DNA of 6,103 bases from an uncultured Alphaproteobacteria bacterium (GCA_903939555.1 CAJAHV010000076.1:1-6103); one strand, 5' to 3'; positions 1 to 6,103 are shown, counted from the stretch's first letter. Numbers and translations: made by a program. Notes: generated from the sequence alone by a model not told the origin.

Positions 1-421
1 GCTCGGCATCGCGGGCAATCTGGTCGCTGCTTGTCTCGATCTTGGCCTCTGTGCGTGCCAGCCGCTCAGCAGGCGGCGGCACGGTGGCCAAAGACGGCTC
101 TGCGGCGGGGGGCTCGAGCCGGGCAAGCCGCTCCCGCAGCCGGGCGATCTCGGCGCTATCGGCGGATTTGGGAGCGATCATGGCGGTGAACGGCAGCATG
201 TTGCGTACCCGTGTCTCGAACCAGGGGTTGGCGATCATGCCGGCCACGAACACCAGCAGCGCGCCGAGCAGCGCCCACGGCAGGAAGCTGCGCCCGGCGC
301 GCGGTGGCGGCGTCGGCGGGCGCGAGGACAAGCGTGCGCGCAACCTTTCGGTGGCGTCGAGGCTGGCGCGATCGACTTCGCCGCGATCAAAGGGGGCGTC
401 CATCGAGTTTCCCGGTATCAT
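1..421 (-). CDS. Membrane-anchored coiled-coil protein, probable Mic60/mitofilin-like (COG4223), N-terminal part only
   Basis: Only the first 140 or so residues are in the window; the gene runs off the left edge. Numbering from the inner ATG at 403, I see a charged, proline-rich cytoplasmic N-terminus (1-38). A single membrane segment at about 39-60 follows (FLPWALLGALLVFVAGMIA). Next are a short amphipathic stretch, a heptad-like helix at about 84-97 (EIARLRERLARLE), a Pro/Ala linker, and the start of another charged helix. One N-terminal membrane anchor followed by coiled coil is the usual plan of alphaproteobacterial Mic60 proteins, which organise intracytoplasmic membranes and are often encoded next to hemC and hemD. 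The diagnostic C-terminal mitofilin domain is outside the window, so the name rests on architecture and context. The start at 421 lies 2 bases after the hemD stop; an in-frame ATG at 403 is equally possible, and both have only weak ribosome-binding sites. Co-transcription with hemC-hemD is likely. Confidence 0.7.
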   Translation of the reverse strand, partial: MIPGNSMDAPFDRGEVDRASLDATERLRARLSSRPPTPPPRAGRSFLPWALLGALLVFVAGMIANPWFETRVRNMLPFTAMIAPKSADSAEIARLRERLARLEPPAAEPSLATVPPPAERLARTEAKIETSSDQIARDAE

Positions 422-423
422 GG

Positions 424-1089
424 CTAAGGCTCGCCCTTGTGGCACGTCGCGCCGATGGCCGCCAGCAGCGCAGCTTCGCTCGGTGCCGGCGCTGCCCGCG
501 TCGCCCGCCAGCCCGTTCCGGCCGCAGTGATGATCCCGGCGCTCAGCGCGGCGATGGCAATGGTGGCGCGATCGATCCCCAACCGGTCGCATTCCGCGGC
601 GAAATGCCCCGCGGTGCGAGCACTGTAAAGCATCACCCAATCGACCGCCGGCACGCCAACGAGTGGCAGTAGCCGGGCGCGATAGACGCTGCGCGTATCG
701 ACCTGGAGCACAGCAGGAATGACCACCAGAGTACGGTCTTCGCCAGCTAGATGGAGCAGCGCGGTAATGCCAGCGGCAGCGACCGTGTCGAGCAGCGCCT
801 GAGCCGTACCGCCGCCATCGCGGATATCGGCGAAACCGGCGAGCCGCGCCGCCATGGCCGTGGCCGCGCCGACGACATAGGTAGGCAGGCCATGCCAGGC
901 CTCCGCGGCTGCCAGCCGCGCAGCAAAGGCGCTCGTCAACATGATCGCCTGCGGCGGTGTGGCCGGCGGCTGCCAGGCGAGCGGTTCGGCGACCATCAAT
1001 GGCGCCAGAATCGCGGCATGACCGTGCTCGGCCAGCCGGGCTGCGGTTGCCTCGCCACCGGGCAGGGGCCGGGTGACGAGCAGGCGCAT
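424..1089 (-). CDS. hemD: Uroporphyrinogen-III synthase
   Basis: This cytosolic enzyme cyclises hydroxymethylbilane, with inversion of ring D, to uroporphyrinogen III, the branch point to haem, sirohaem, cobalamin and bacteriochlorophyll. The 221-residue product is slightly shorter than many HemD proteins (about 240-260). HemD sequences diverge strongly, but several landmarks are visible. They are the N-terminal MRLLVTRP at 1-8, LTSAFAARL at 51-59, the VVGAATA turn at 72-78, HLAGEDR at 113-119, VYRARLLP at 135-142, VMLYSARTAGHF at 152-163, and a C-terminal ALSAGI...ATRAAPAPSE segment (181-205). These match the two-lobed HemD fold. The frame stays open upstream to 1221, but that part overlaps hemC; the ATG at 1089 gives the proper N-terminus. 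It lies 4 bases after the hemC stop, which suggests translational coupling, and no strong ribosome-binding site is seen. Its substrate is the product of the preceding gene. Confidence 0.93.
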   Translation of the reverse strand: MRLLVTRPLPGGEATAARLAEHGHAAILAPLMVAEPLAWQPPATPPQAIMLTSAFAARLAAAEAWHGLPTYVVGAATAMAARLAGFADIRDGGGTAQALLDTVAAAGITALLHLAGEDRTLVVIPAVLQVDTRSVYRARLLPLVGVPAVDWVMLYSARTAGHFAAECDRLGIDRATIAIAALSAGIITAAGTGWRATRAAPAPSEAALLAAIGATCHKGEP

Positions 1090-1093
1090 GGGC

Positions 1094-2020
1094 TCAGCCA
1101 GCGCTGAACAGGGCCCGCAGGCCGGGGCTGGCATCGGCGAGCATGTCGGCCGCGAGCGCGGCAACAAGGCCGGGCGCATCGACCAGCGCGGCTTCGAACC
1201 CGCCTTCCTCGATCTCGGCACCGTCTTCGGTCATGATCTCGGCGCGGAAGGCTACCCGGTCTCCGCTGATCGTCGCCAGCGCCGCCACTGGGCTGTGGCA
1301 GGTGCCACCCAGCGCCGCCAGGAAGGCGCGTTCAACGCCAACGGCGGCAAAGGTGTCGCCATGATTGACCGCAGCGAGCAGCGCCAGCACCGCTTCGTCG
1401 CCCGCCCGCGCCGTGATGCCGACAGCGCCCTGCGCACTCGCTGGCAGCATCGTGTCGATGGTGATGGTTGCGCCAACGGCGATGCCGAGCCGGTCGAGCC
1501 CGGCGGCGGCAAGCAAAGTCGCGTCAATGGCGCCGCTTTCGACCTTGGCCATGCGGGTGGCGACATTGCCACGCAGGATTTCGGTGACAATATCGGGGCG
1601 CAACGCCCGCAATTGCGCGGCGCGGCGCGGGCTCGAGGTGCCGACGCGGGCGCCGGGGGGCAGCGCATCAATGCTGGCGGCGCCGATCAGCCGTTCGCGG
1701 ACATCGGCGCGCGGCAGCATGGCGGCAAGCGCGATGCCGTCGCGTAACTGGGTTTCGACATCCTTCATCGAATGGACGCCGCAATCGATGCGACCGTCGA
1801 TCAGCGCGCCATCAAGCTCCTTGGTCCACAGCGCCTTGCCGCCGATCTCGGCGAGCGGCCGGTCCTGCACCCGGTCACCGGTGGTCGAGATGATGACGAT
1901 TTCGGCCACGCCCGGCGCCCAGCCATGCGCGGCAGTGAGCGCAGCGGCAGTCATGTTGGCCTGGGCGAGCGCCAGCGGCGAGCCGCGAGTGCCGAGCTTG
2001 AAGGAAGAAATGCTGGTCAT
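1094..2020 (-). CDS. hemC: Porphobilinogen deaminase (hydroxymethylbilane synthase)
   Basis: This enzyme condenses four porphobilinogen molecules into hydroxymethylbilane, using a covalently bound dipyrromethane cofactor. The product is 308 residues, the normal length. Motifs run in the expected order. KLGTRGSPLALAQA is at 8-21, the catalytic-Asp motif HSMKD at 83-87 (Asp87 corresponds to Asp84 of E. coli), VGTSSPRRAAQL at 126-137, and LRGNVATR at 149-156. AAAGLDRLGI is at 171-180, and the cofactor-binding loop GGTCHSP at 238-244 carries the cofactor cysteine, Cys241. All key residues seem present, so the gene should be functional. The ATG at 2020 was chosen because the conserved N-terminus follows directly. 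The frame is open to 2239 but the extra residues are not HemC-like. A GTG at 2029 is a possible alternative. Neither has a strong Shine-Dalgarno sequence. It is the first gene of the minus-strand haem run. Confidence 0.97.
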   Translation of the reverse strand: MTSISSFKLGTRGSPLALAQANMTAAALTAAHGWAPGVAEIVIISTTGDRVQDRPLAEIGGKALWTKELDGALIDGRIDCGVHSMKDVETQLRDGIALAAMLPRADVRERLIGAASIDALPPGARVGTSSPRRAAQLRALRPDIVTEILRGNVATRMAKVESGAIDATLLAAAGLDRLGIAVGATITIDTMLPASAQGAVGITARAGDEAVLALLAAVNHGDTFAAVGVERAFLAALGGTCHSPVAALATISGDRVAFRAEIMTEDGAEIEEGGFEAALVDAPGLVAALAADMLADASPGLRALFSAG

Positions 2021-2232
2021 GGGGCACACTTGTGAAAGCCTGACGCGCGCTTGGCAAGATGCCCCGCGCCGGTCGCCGCGGGCGGTGATCGCGGATTGGC
2101 GCTGTGGACCGTCAACCGCGCGTGCACGCCTACTGCCCGGATGCGGAGCGTCTCGGACGCGTTGCAGCCATGCTCGAATGCCATCGACAGCAGCGCAGCC
2201 CGACGCCACTATGCCACCAAAGGGGAGCCAGC
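2021..2232. promoter_or_regulatory. Divergent intergenic region between hemC and the MATE gene
   Basis: These 212 bases separate two outward-facing operons and must hold promoters for both. On the minus strand, TTGACG (2115-2110) followed after 17 bases by GCGATC (2092-2087) is a possible sigma-70-type promoter for hemC, with a good -35 and a poor -10 box. No convincing plus-strand promoter, operator palindrome, tRNA or riboswitch is visible. Both strands stay open in extended gene frames, which is a GC-rich artefact rather than coding sequence. Confidence 0.35.
2220..2228 (+). promoter_or_regulatory. Ribosome-binding site of the MATE gene
   Basis: The purine-rich AAGGGGAG, a good Shine-Dalgarno match, ends about 5 bases before the GTG at 2233. 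It decides the start of this gene in favour of the GTG over in-frame upstream ATGs such as 2104. The following residues also look like a normal MATE N-terminus. Confidence 0.7.
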
Positions 2233-3612
2233 GTGGCAATCAGCACGACCGCAAATGCCACAGCACCCGACAATCCGCTGCTCCATGGCCCGATCCTGCC
2301 CCGGCTGATCGGCTTTGCGCTGCCCAACATGGGGGCGATGGTTGCTGGTTCAGTCGCCGCGATTGCCGAAACCGCCTATGTCGGACAGCTCGGCGTGCCG
2401 GCACTGGCCGGGATGGCGGTGGTGTTTCCGATGGTCATGCTGCAGGGCATGCTGTCTGCCGGTGCCATGGGCAGCGGGGTTTCGGCAGCCATCGCGCGGG
2501 CGCTGGGCAGTGGCGACAAGCCGCAGGCCGAAGCGCTGGCGGTGCATGCATTGTGGATCGGGATGCTCGCCGGGGTCATCACCACATTGGTCGTCGAGCT
2601 GTTTGGTCCTATGCTCTTCGCGTTGCTGGGCGCGCGTGACGCGGCGCTGGCACAGGCAATTATCTATGCACGGGTGGCGTTCCTCGGTTCGATCGCGGTG
2701 TGGCTGGTCAATCTGCTCGCCGCAGTTCTGCGCGGTGCCGGCAGCATGAAGGCGCCATCGGCCATCCTGTTGCTGACCGCGGTGACGCAGGTCGTCATCG
2801 GCGGGGTGTGCGGGCTGGGGTTGGGGCCGGTGCCGCGCTTCGGCATGGCGGGCGTCGCAGCAGGGCAGGTGGCGGCATCGGCCATTGGCGCGGCGCTGCT
2901 CATCCTTCAGTTGCGCTCCGGCCGGTCGGCGGTGACGCTGACGGTCGGCTCGGTGCGGCCGCAGGCGGCGCTGTTCGGGGCAATCTTGCGCACCGGGGCG
3001 ACCGCGGCAGTATCGCCGATCATGTCAATTGCCACGATCATCCTGCTCAACCGGCTGGTTTCGGGCTATGGCCCGACGGTGCTCGCCGGCTTCGGCATCG
3101 GTACGCGGCTGGAATTCCTGCTCACGCCGCTCAGCTTTGCCATCGGCGTGGCGTCCGTACCGCTGGTCGGCACCGCCATCGGCGCCGGCATGGTGGCGCG
3201 AGCCCGGGCGGCGGCGTGGATCGCGGGTGGGCTGTCGGCAGCGGCGATGGCGACCATCGGCATCGGGCTCGGCCTGTTTCCCGGGCTTTGGGTGGGGATA
3301 TTCACCAGCGATCCCGCAACATTGGCGGTGGCATCAGACTATTTTCACTGGGTCGGCCCGGCCTATGGCTTCTTCGGCGCGGGGATGAGCCTGTTCTTCT
3401 CCTCGCTTGCTGCCGGGCGGGTAGTCGGCATGTTGCTTGCCGGCGCGTCACGGCTGCTGGTCATCGTGCTCGGCGGGCTGGTGCTGGTGCCGCTGGCGGC
3501 GCCCTTATGGATGGTCTTTGCGCTGATCACAGTCGCCATGGTGACCTATGGCAGCATGGCGATGCTGGTCATGGCGCGGGCGAAGTGGGGCATGGAGTCG
3601 ACCCCTCGCTGA
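2233..3612 (+). CDS. MATE-family multidrug/toxin efflux transporter
   Basis: This is an inner-membrane antiporter of the MATE (MatE/NorM/DinF) family. Such proteins export cationic drugs or metabolites in exchange for Na+ or H+; the substrate here cannot be told. The 459-residue product has normal length and about 12 hydrophobic segments in two homologous halves. The first half opens with NPLLHGPILPRLIGFALPN (14-32), then AETAYVGQLG (45-54), ARALGSGD (88-95) and LRGAGSMKAPS (166-176). The second half has GFGIGTRLEFLLTPLSFAIG (286-305), followed by a GTAIGAG turn (313-319) and an FTSDP loop (357-361). The start is the GTG at 2233, preceded by a strong Shine-Dalgarno; the frame is open further upstream without MATE-like sequence. 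It is the first gene of the plus-strand run and ends 19 bases before tsaD, so tsaD is probably co-transcribed. No link to haem or t6A synthesis is obvious; it may have inserted between the two older loci. Confidence 0.93.
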   Translation: MAISTTANATAPDNPLLHGPILPRLIGFALPNMGAMVAGSVAAIAETAYVGQLGVPALAGMAVVFPMVMLQGMLSAGAMGSGVSAAIARALGSGDKPQAEALAVHALWIGMLAGVITTLVVELFGPMLFALLGARDAALAQAIIYARVAFLGSIAVWLVNLLAAVLRGAGSMKAPSAILLLTAVTQVVIGGVCGLGLGPVPRFGMAGVAAGQVAASAIGAALLILQLRSGRSAVTLTVGSVRPQAALFGAILRTGATAAVSPIMSIATIILLNRLVSGYGPTVLAGFGIGTRLEFLLTPLSFAIGVASVPLVGTAIGAGMVARARAAAWIAGGLSAAAMATIGIGLGLFPGLWVGIFTSDPATLAVASDYFHWVGPAYGFFGAGMSLFFSSLAAGRVVGMLLAGASRLLVIVLGGLVLVPLAAPLWMVFALITVAMVTYGSMAMLVMARAKWGMESTPR

Positions 3613-3621
3613 GAGCGGGCT

Positions 3622-3629
3622 AAGGGGAG
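3622..3629 (+). promoter_or_regulatory. Ribosome-binding site of tsaD
   Basis: AAGGGGAG lies 2 bases before the ATG at 3632. It supports this start, which gives the family N-terminus MLVLGIESSCDETA, over upstream in-frame starts such as 3548 inside the MATE gene. The 11 bases AAGGGGAGCCA are identical to those before the MATE start. Confidence 0.7.
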
Positions 3630-3631
3630 CC

Positions 3632-4699
3632 ATGCTTGTCCTTGGTATCGAATCATCCTGCGATGAAACCGCCGTGGCGCTCGTGCGCAGTGATCGCTCC
3701 ATCGCGGCGCAGCGCATCGCGTCGCAGGATGAAGCGCATCGCCCGTTCGGCGGTGTCGTTCCCGAACTGGCGGCACGCGCCCATGTCGACCGGTTGACGC
3801 CGATGGTGGCAGCGGTGCTCGCCGAAGCCGGCATGACGCTTGATGATGTCGATGCGGTGGCGGCAACGGCGGGGCCGGGGCTGATCGGCGGGGTGATGGT
3901 CGGGCTGGTGACCGGCAAGGCGCTGGCCTTTGCGGCTGGCAAGCCGCTGCTGGCGATCAACCATCTCGAAGGCCATGCGCTCAGTCCGCGCCTCGCCGAT
4001 GCATCGTTGCAGTTTCCGTACCTGTTGCTGCTGGTATCGGGCGGCCATTGCCAGCTGCTCGGGGTGGAAGGCGTTGGGCGTTACCGGCGGCTGGCGACGA
4101 CAATCGACGATGCAATCGGGGAAGCATTCGACAAGACCGCCAAAGTGCTGGGGCTGGGCTTCCCCGGTGGGCCGGCGGTAGAGCGGGCGGCGGTACGGGG
4201 CAATGCCCGGCGCTTTGCGCTGCCGCGGCCGTTGCTGGGCAGTGCCGAGCCGCATTTTTCGTTCGCCGGGCTGAAATCGGCGGTGCTGCGGCAATGGCAG
4301 GCGCTGCCGGCACCAGGGGATAGCGAGCGCGACGACCTCGCTGCGGCGTTCCAGCAGGCCGCTACCGACTGCCTGATCGACCGCACGGCGCGGGCGCTGT
4401 CGGTGTTCCCGCAGGCAACCGCGCTGGTGGTGGCCGGCGGTGTGGCGTCGAACCAGCATATCCGGGCGGCCCTCGCGGCGCTGGCGGCGCGGCATGGCAC
4501 CGCCTTTGTCGCGCCGCCGCTGTGGTTGTGCACCGACAATGCCGCGATGATCGCCTGGGCCGGGGTCGAACGACTGGCCTTGCCGGCGGCAGAACGGGCA
4601 GCGCTCGGGCTGGTCGATGGCCTTGACGCCCCGGCGCGGCCGCGCTGGCCGCTCGATCCGGGGGCAGAACCGGTGCGCGGCGCGGGGGTCAGGGCATGA
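3632..4699 (+). CDS. tsaD: tRNA N6-threonylcarbamoyladenosine (t6A37) transferase subunit TsaD
   Basis: With TsaB and TsaE, TsaD transfers the threonylcarbamoyl group of TsaC-made threonylcarbamoyl-adenylate to A37 of ANN-decoding tRNAs. This is a near-universal and usually essential cytosolic step. The 355-residue protein is full length. It shows GIESSCDETA at 5-14 (phosphate loop of the ASKHA fold), FGGVVPELAARAH at 39-51, AGPGLIGG at 80-87 and the metal-binding HLEGH at 111-115 (His111 and His115). Also visible are LLLVSGGHCQL at 132-142, GEAFDKTAKVLGL at 163-175, FAGLKSA at 211-217, VVAGGVASN at 266-274 and the second metal site CTDNAAMIA at 300-308 (Asp302). Nothing essential is missing. 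It follows the MATE gene by 19 bases and its TGA overlaps the gpsA ATG (ATGA, 4696-4699), implying coupled translation. No separate promoter is evident in the MATE 3' end. Older annotations call this protein Gcp/YgjD, a glycoprotease, which is a misnomer. Confidence 0.97.
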   Translation: MLVLGIESSCDETAVALVRSDRSIAAQRIASQDEAHRPFGGVVPELAARAHVDRLTPMVAAVLAEAGMTLDDVDAVAATAGPGLIGGVMVGLVTGKALAFAAGKPLLAINHLEGHALSPRLADASLQFPYLLLLVSGGHCQLLGVEGVGRYRRLATTIDDAIGEAFDKTAKVLGLGFPGGPAVERAAVRGNARRFALPRPLLGSAEPHFSFAGLKSAVLRQWQALPAPGDSERDDLAAAFQQAATDCLIDRTARALSVFPQATALVVAGGVASNQHIRAALAALAARHGTAFVAPPLWLCTDNAAMIAWAGVERLALPAAERAALGLVDGLDAPARPRWPLDPGAEPVRGAGVRA

Positions 4700-5664
4700 C
4701 CATAGGAGTTATCGGCGGCGGTGCATGGGGCACAGCACTGGCACAAGTGATGGCGCAGAGCGCCGAAGTGTTGTTGTGGGCGCGCGAAACCGAGGTAGTT
4801 GCGGCGATAAATACCACGCATTCGAACCCGGACTTCCTGCCCGGCGTGGCGCTTTCGCCGCGGATCCGTGCGACCAATGACCTGCAAGCGCTCGCCGACT
4901 GCTCGCCGTGGCTCGTCGTGGCCCCGGCGCAGCATCTGCGCGGCGTGCTGGCGGCGGCAGATCTGCGCGGCCGGCCACCGCTGGTGCTGTGCGCCAAGGG
5001 CATCGAAACGGGGTCATTGCAGCTAATGGCCGAGGTGGTAGCGGATGTGACCGACGCACCGGTGGCGGTGCTGTCGGGGCCGACGTTTGCCGGCGAAGTG
5101 GCGCGCGGCCTGCCGACGGCGGTGACGCTGGCCTGCCGCGATGGCACGCTGGGGGCGGCACTGGTGCAGCAATTGGTGCGCCCGGGGTTCCGGCTCTATC
5201 TGTCTGACGATGTGACCGGGGCGGAGATCGGCGGCGCGGTCAAGAATGTCCTCGCCATTGCCTGTGGCGTGGTCGAAGGCGCCGGGCTCGGGCTCAATGC
5301 ACGCGCGGCGCTGATCGCGCGGGGCTTCGCCGAAATGACGCGCTTCGGCCTTGCACGCGGGGCGCGGGCGGAAACGCTCGCCGGCCTGTCGGGGCTGGGC
5401 GACCTGGTGCTGACCTGTTCGTCAGCGAACAGCCGCAATTTCACGCTGGGGGTTGGCATCGGGCAGGGCAAGACGGCGGCGGATCTGTTGGCGACGACGC
5501 GCACCGTGGCGGAAGGCGCCGCAACCGCGCCGGTGCTGGTGGCGGCGGCGCGCGCGGCGGGGGTGGAAATGCCGATCTGCGCTGCGGTGGCGGCGCTGCT
5601 GGCCGGCGCGCCGCTGCACGAAACGGTGGCCGGGCTGCTGGGGCGGCCGCTGACATCCGAATAG
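4696..5664 (+). CDS. gpsA: NAD(P)-dependent glycerol-3-phosphate dehydrogenase
   Basis: GpsA reduces dihydroxyacetone phosphate to sn-glycerol-3-phosphate, the backbone precursor of membrane phospholipids, in the cytosol. The 322-residue product is the usual size. The N-terminal Rossmann fold begins with GVIGGGAWGTALA (4-16). Then come the NPDFLPGV segment (44-51), CAKGIE (99-104, Lys101), LSGPTFAGEVA (126-136) and the helical substrate domain with GAEIGGAVKNVLAIA (175-189), whose Lys183 is the expected catalytic lysine. GLSGLGDLVLTC (230-241) and NSRNFTLG (245-252) complete the active site. The C-terminal helices carry EGAATAPVL and EMPICAAV. All expected catalytic residues are seen. The ATG overlaps the tsaD stop by 4 bases and its own Shine-Dalgarno is weak, so it is probably translated by coupling with tsaD. 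The tsaD-gpsA pairing is common in alphaproteobacteria. It is the last gene of this strand's run; the next gene converges on it. Confidence 0.97.
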   Translation: MTIGVIGGGAWGTALAQVMAQSAEVLLWARETEVVAAINTTHSNPDFLPGVALSPRIRATNDLQALADCSPWLVVAPAQHLRGVLAAADLRGRPPLVLCAKGIETGSLQLMAEVVADVTDAPVAVLSGPTFAGEVARGLPTAVTLACRDGTLGAALVQQLVRPGFRLYLSDDVTGAEIGGAVKNVLAIACGVVEGAGLGLNARAALIARGFAEMTRFGLARGARAETLAGLSGLGDLVLTCSSANSRNFTLGVGIGQGKTAADLLATTRTVAEGAATAPVLVAAARAAGVEMPICAAVAALLAGAPLHETVAGLLGRPLTSE

Positions 5665-5675
5665 GCAGCCTTTTT
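5633..5675 (+). terminator. Possible intrinsic terminator at the end of gpsA
   Basis: GGCTGC (5633-5638, inside the gpsA end) can pair with GCAGCC (5665-5670), which is followed directly by five T (5671-5675). The 26-base loop contains the self-complementary GCGGCCGC and could fold further. The stem is only 6 base pairs and the loop is long, so this is a weak candidate. Its position right after the gpsA stop is as expected. Confidence 0.3.
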
Positions 5676-5676
5676 C

Positions 5677-5692
5677 CCCGCCGGGGGGCGGG
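5677..5692. other. Small GC hairpin in the convergent spacer
   Basis: CCCGCC (5677-5682) and GGCGGG (5687-5692) form a perfect 6-base-pair stem around a GGGG loop. It lies between two converging genes, where it could slow transcription from either side. There is no T run on the proper side for either strand, so it is not a classic terminator by itself. Confidence 0.35.
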
Positions 5693-5694
5693 TG

Positions 5695-5727
5695 GCCGCG
5701 CCTAAGCCGCGCCTAGGCCGCGCCTAA
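5695..5727. repeat. Three tandem copies of an 11-base unit with stops in all six frames
   Basis: The unit GCCGCGCCTAR occurs at 5695-5705, 5706-5716 and 5717-5727, identical except for the last base (A, G, A). A fourth partial copy, GCCGCG, follows at 5728-5733. Each unit holds TAA or TAG on the plus strand and TAG on the minus strand. Because 11 is not a multiple of 3, the three copies put a stop in every frame of both strands. The last full copy supplies the stop codon of the minus-strand Stealth-like gene. Confidence 0.9.
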
Positions 5728-6103
5728 GCCGCGATGGCGCGCTCGATCCAGTCGCGGGTGTCGGGGATCGCGGCTTCGACCTGGGGCAGGTCATTGATGC
5801 ACAGGAACTTGAACTGCGGCTGCAAGGCGCTGGCGAGATAAGCGCGCACCTGCAGCAGCGGGTAATCCAGCACCGCGCCGGTGCGCAGGTGGAGGTGATC
5901 GTCACCGTCGTGGAGCACCGCCAGCCCCTGCGCGATACAGGCGTGATTGTGCAGCGCCTGCGGCAGGAATTGCGACACGCAGCGAAAGCGCTGGCCGATA
6001 TTGGCGACAAAGGCGGCGCGGTGGCGGTCATACAGACCGGCGAGCACCGAGCGGCGCAGCGGGTGGACGACATGCGCGCCGGCAAACACGTGCCCGGCAT
6101 CAA
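5724..6103 (-). CDS. Stealth-family sugar-phosphate transferase, C-terminal part (CR3-CR4)
   Basis: Only the last 125 residues are in the window; the start lies beyond the right edge. Numbering from the first whole codon (6101), I see a CR3-like block. It has HVVHPLRRSV at 10-19, then about 18 residues on QRFR at 37-40, then LPQALHNHACIAQGLAV at 46-62. A CR4-like block FKFLCIND at 97-104 and a short helical tail ending at the TAG (5726-5724) follow. This pattern matches the end of Stealth proteins: a conserved His-Pro segment, an RFR followed by an aromatic/His-rich helix and G-x-A, and finally K-F-x-C-x-N-D. The family includes bacterial capsule hexose-1-phosphate transferases and the animal GlcNAc-1-phosphotransferase. 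It would transfer a sugar phosphate from a nucleotide sugar to a glycan. The diagnostic N-terminal CR1 and CR2 are not visible, so the call rests on remembered motifs. It is convergent to gpsA and not part of that operon; the acceptor glycan is unknown. Confidence 0.75.
   Translation of the reverse strand, partial: DAGHVFAGAHVVHPLRRSVLAGLYDRHRAAFVANIGQRFRCVSQFLPQALHNHACIAQGLAVLHDGDDHLHLRTGAVLDYPLLQVRAYLASALQPQFKFLCINDLPQVEAAIPDTRDWIERAIAA

Noticed and set aside
2021..2232. A small RNA, riboswitch or palindromic operator in the hemC upstream region.
   Set aside because: I looked for paired stems and inverted repeats (for example around CACACTTGTG at 2025-2034) and found only imperfect short ones, not enough to support a structured element.
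1365..2639. A 424-codon plus-strand open frame running across hemC, the intergenic region and the start of the MATE gene.
   Set aside because: It lies opposite hemC, which has every family motif. Its translation is low-complexity Ala/Ser/Arg/Pro with no recognisable domain, and long antisense frames are expected at this GC content.
2700..3623. A 307-codon second plus-strand frame inside the MATE gene.
   Set aside because: It is Gly/Arg/Ala/His-rich with no domain. The overlapping frame encodes a clear membrane transporter, so this is a +1-frame shadow.
3653..4935. Long minus-strand open frames opposite tsaD and the start of gpsA (280 and 284 codons).
   Set aside because: They mirror strongly conserved coding sequence, have no ribosome-binding site or family resemblance, and are rich in Arg, Ala and Pro, as antisense shadows usually are.
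5702..6103. An alternative minus-strand frame of 133 codons at the right edge.
   Set aside because: The other frame (5724-6101) carries the conserved CR3/CR4 pattern; this one is Cys/Arg/Ser-rich and shows no motif.

Overview
This is a GC-rich chromosomal window, densely coding and with short intergenic gaps. Gene order and protein style point to an alphaproteobacterium, most likely of the order Sphingomonadales. The evidence is a hemC-hemD-(Mic60/mitofilin-like) run on the minus strand, placed head-to-head with a tsaD-gpsA pair on the plus strand. This arrangement is familiar from that class. The organism assignment is an inference; no rRNA or other direct marker is present.

Layout: (1) Positions 2020 down to 1, minus strand, hold hemC, hemD and the N-terminal part of a membrane-anchored coiled-coil protein (probably an alphaproteobacterial Mic60/COG4223 homologue). 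They are packed with gaps of 4 and 2 bases and look like one operon. HemC and HemD carry out consecutive steps from porphobilinogen to uroporphyrinogen III. The third protein may shape the membranes that house haem-bearing respiratory or photosynthetic complexes. (2) Positions 2021-2232 form a divergent intergenic region that should carry the promoters for both directions. (3) Positions 2233-5664, plus strand, hold a MATE-family exporter, then tsaD (tRNA t6A modification) 19 bases later, then gpsA (glycerol-3-phosphate dehydrogenase), which overlaps tsaD by 4 bases. The MATE gene sits between hemC and tsaD, two genes that I recall as usual direct neighbours in related genomes. (4) Positions 5665-5733 are a short convergent spacer with a possible terminator and three exact tandem copies of an 11-base unit. 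The repeats place stop codons in all six frames. (5) Positions 5724-6101, minus strand, hold the C-terminal 125 residues of a protein I read as a Stealth-family sugar-phosphate transferase (CR3 and CR4 regions), entering from outside the window.

Most of the window is ordinary core metabolism with intact, full-length genes. I see no CRISPR array, RNA gene, insertion sequence, toxin-antitoxin pair or defence cassette, and no convincing undescribed system. The points most worth a second look are the Stealth gene at the right edge, the six-frame-stop repeat beside it, and the MATE gene between the haem and t6A loci.
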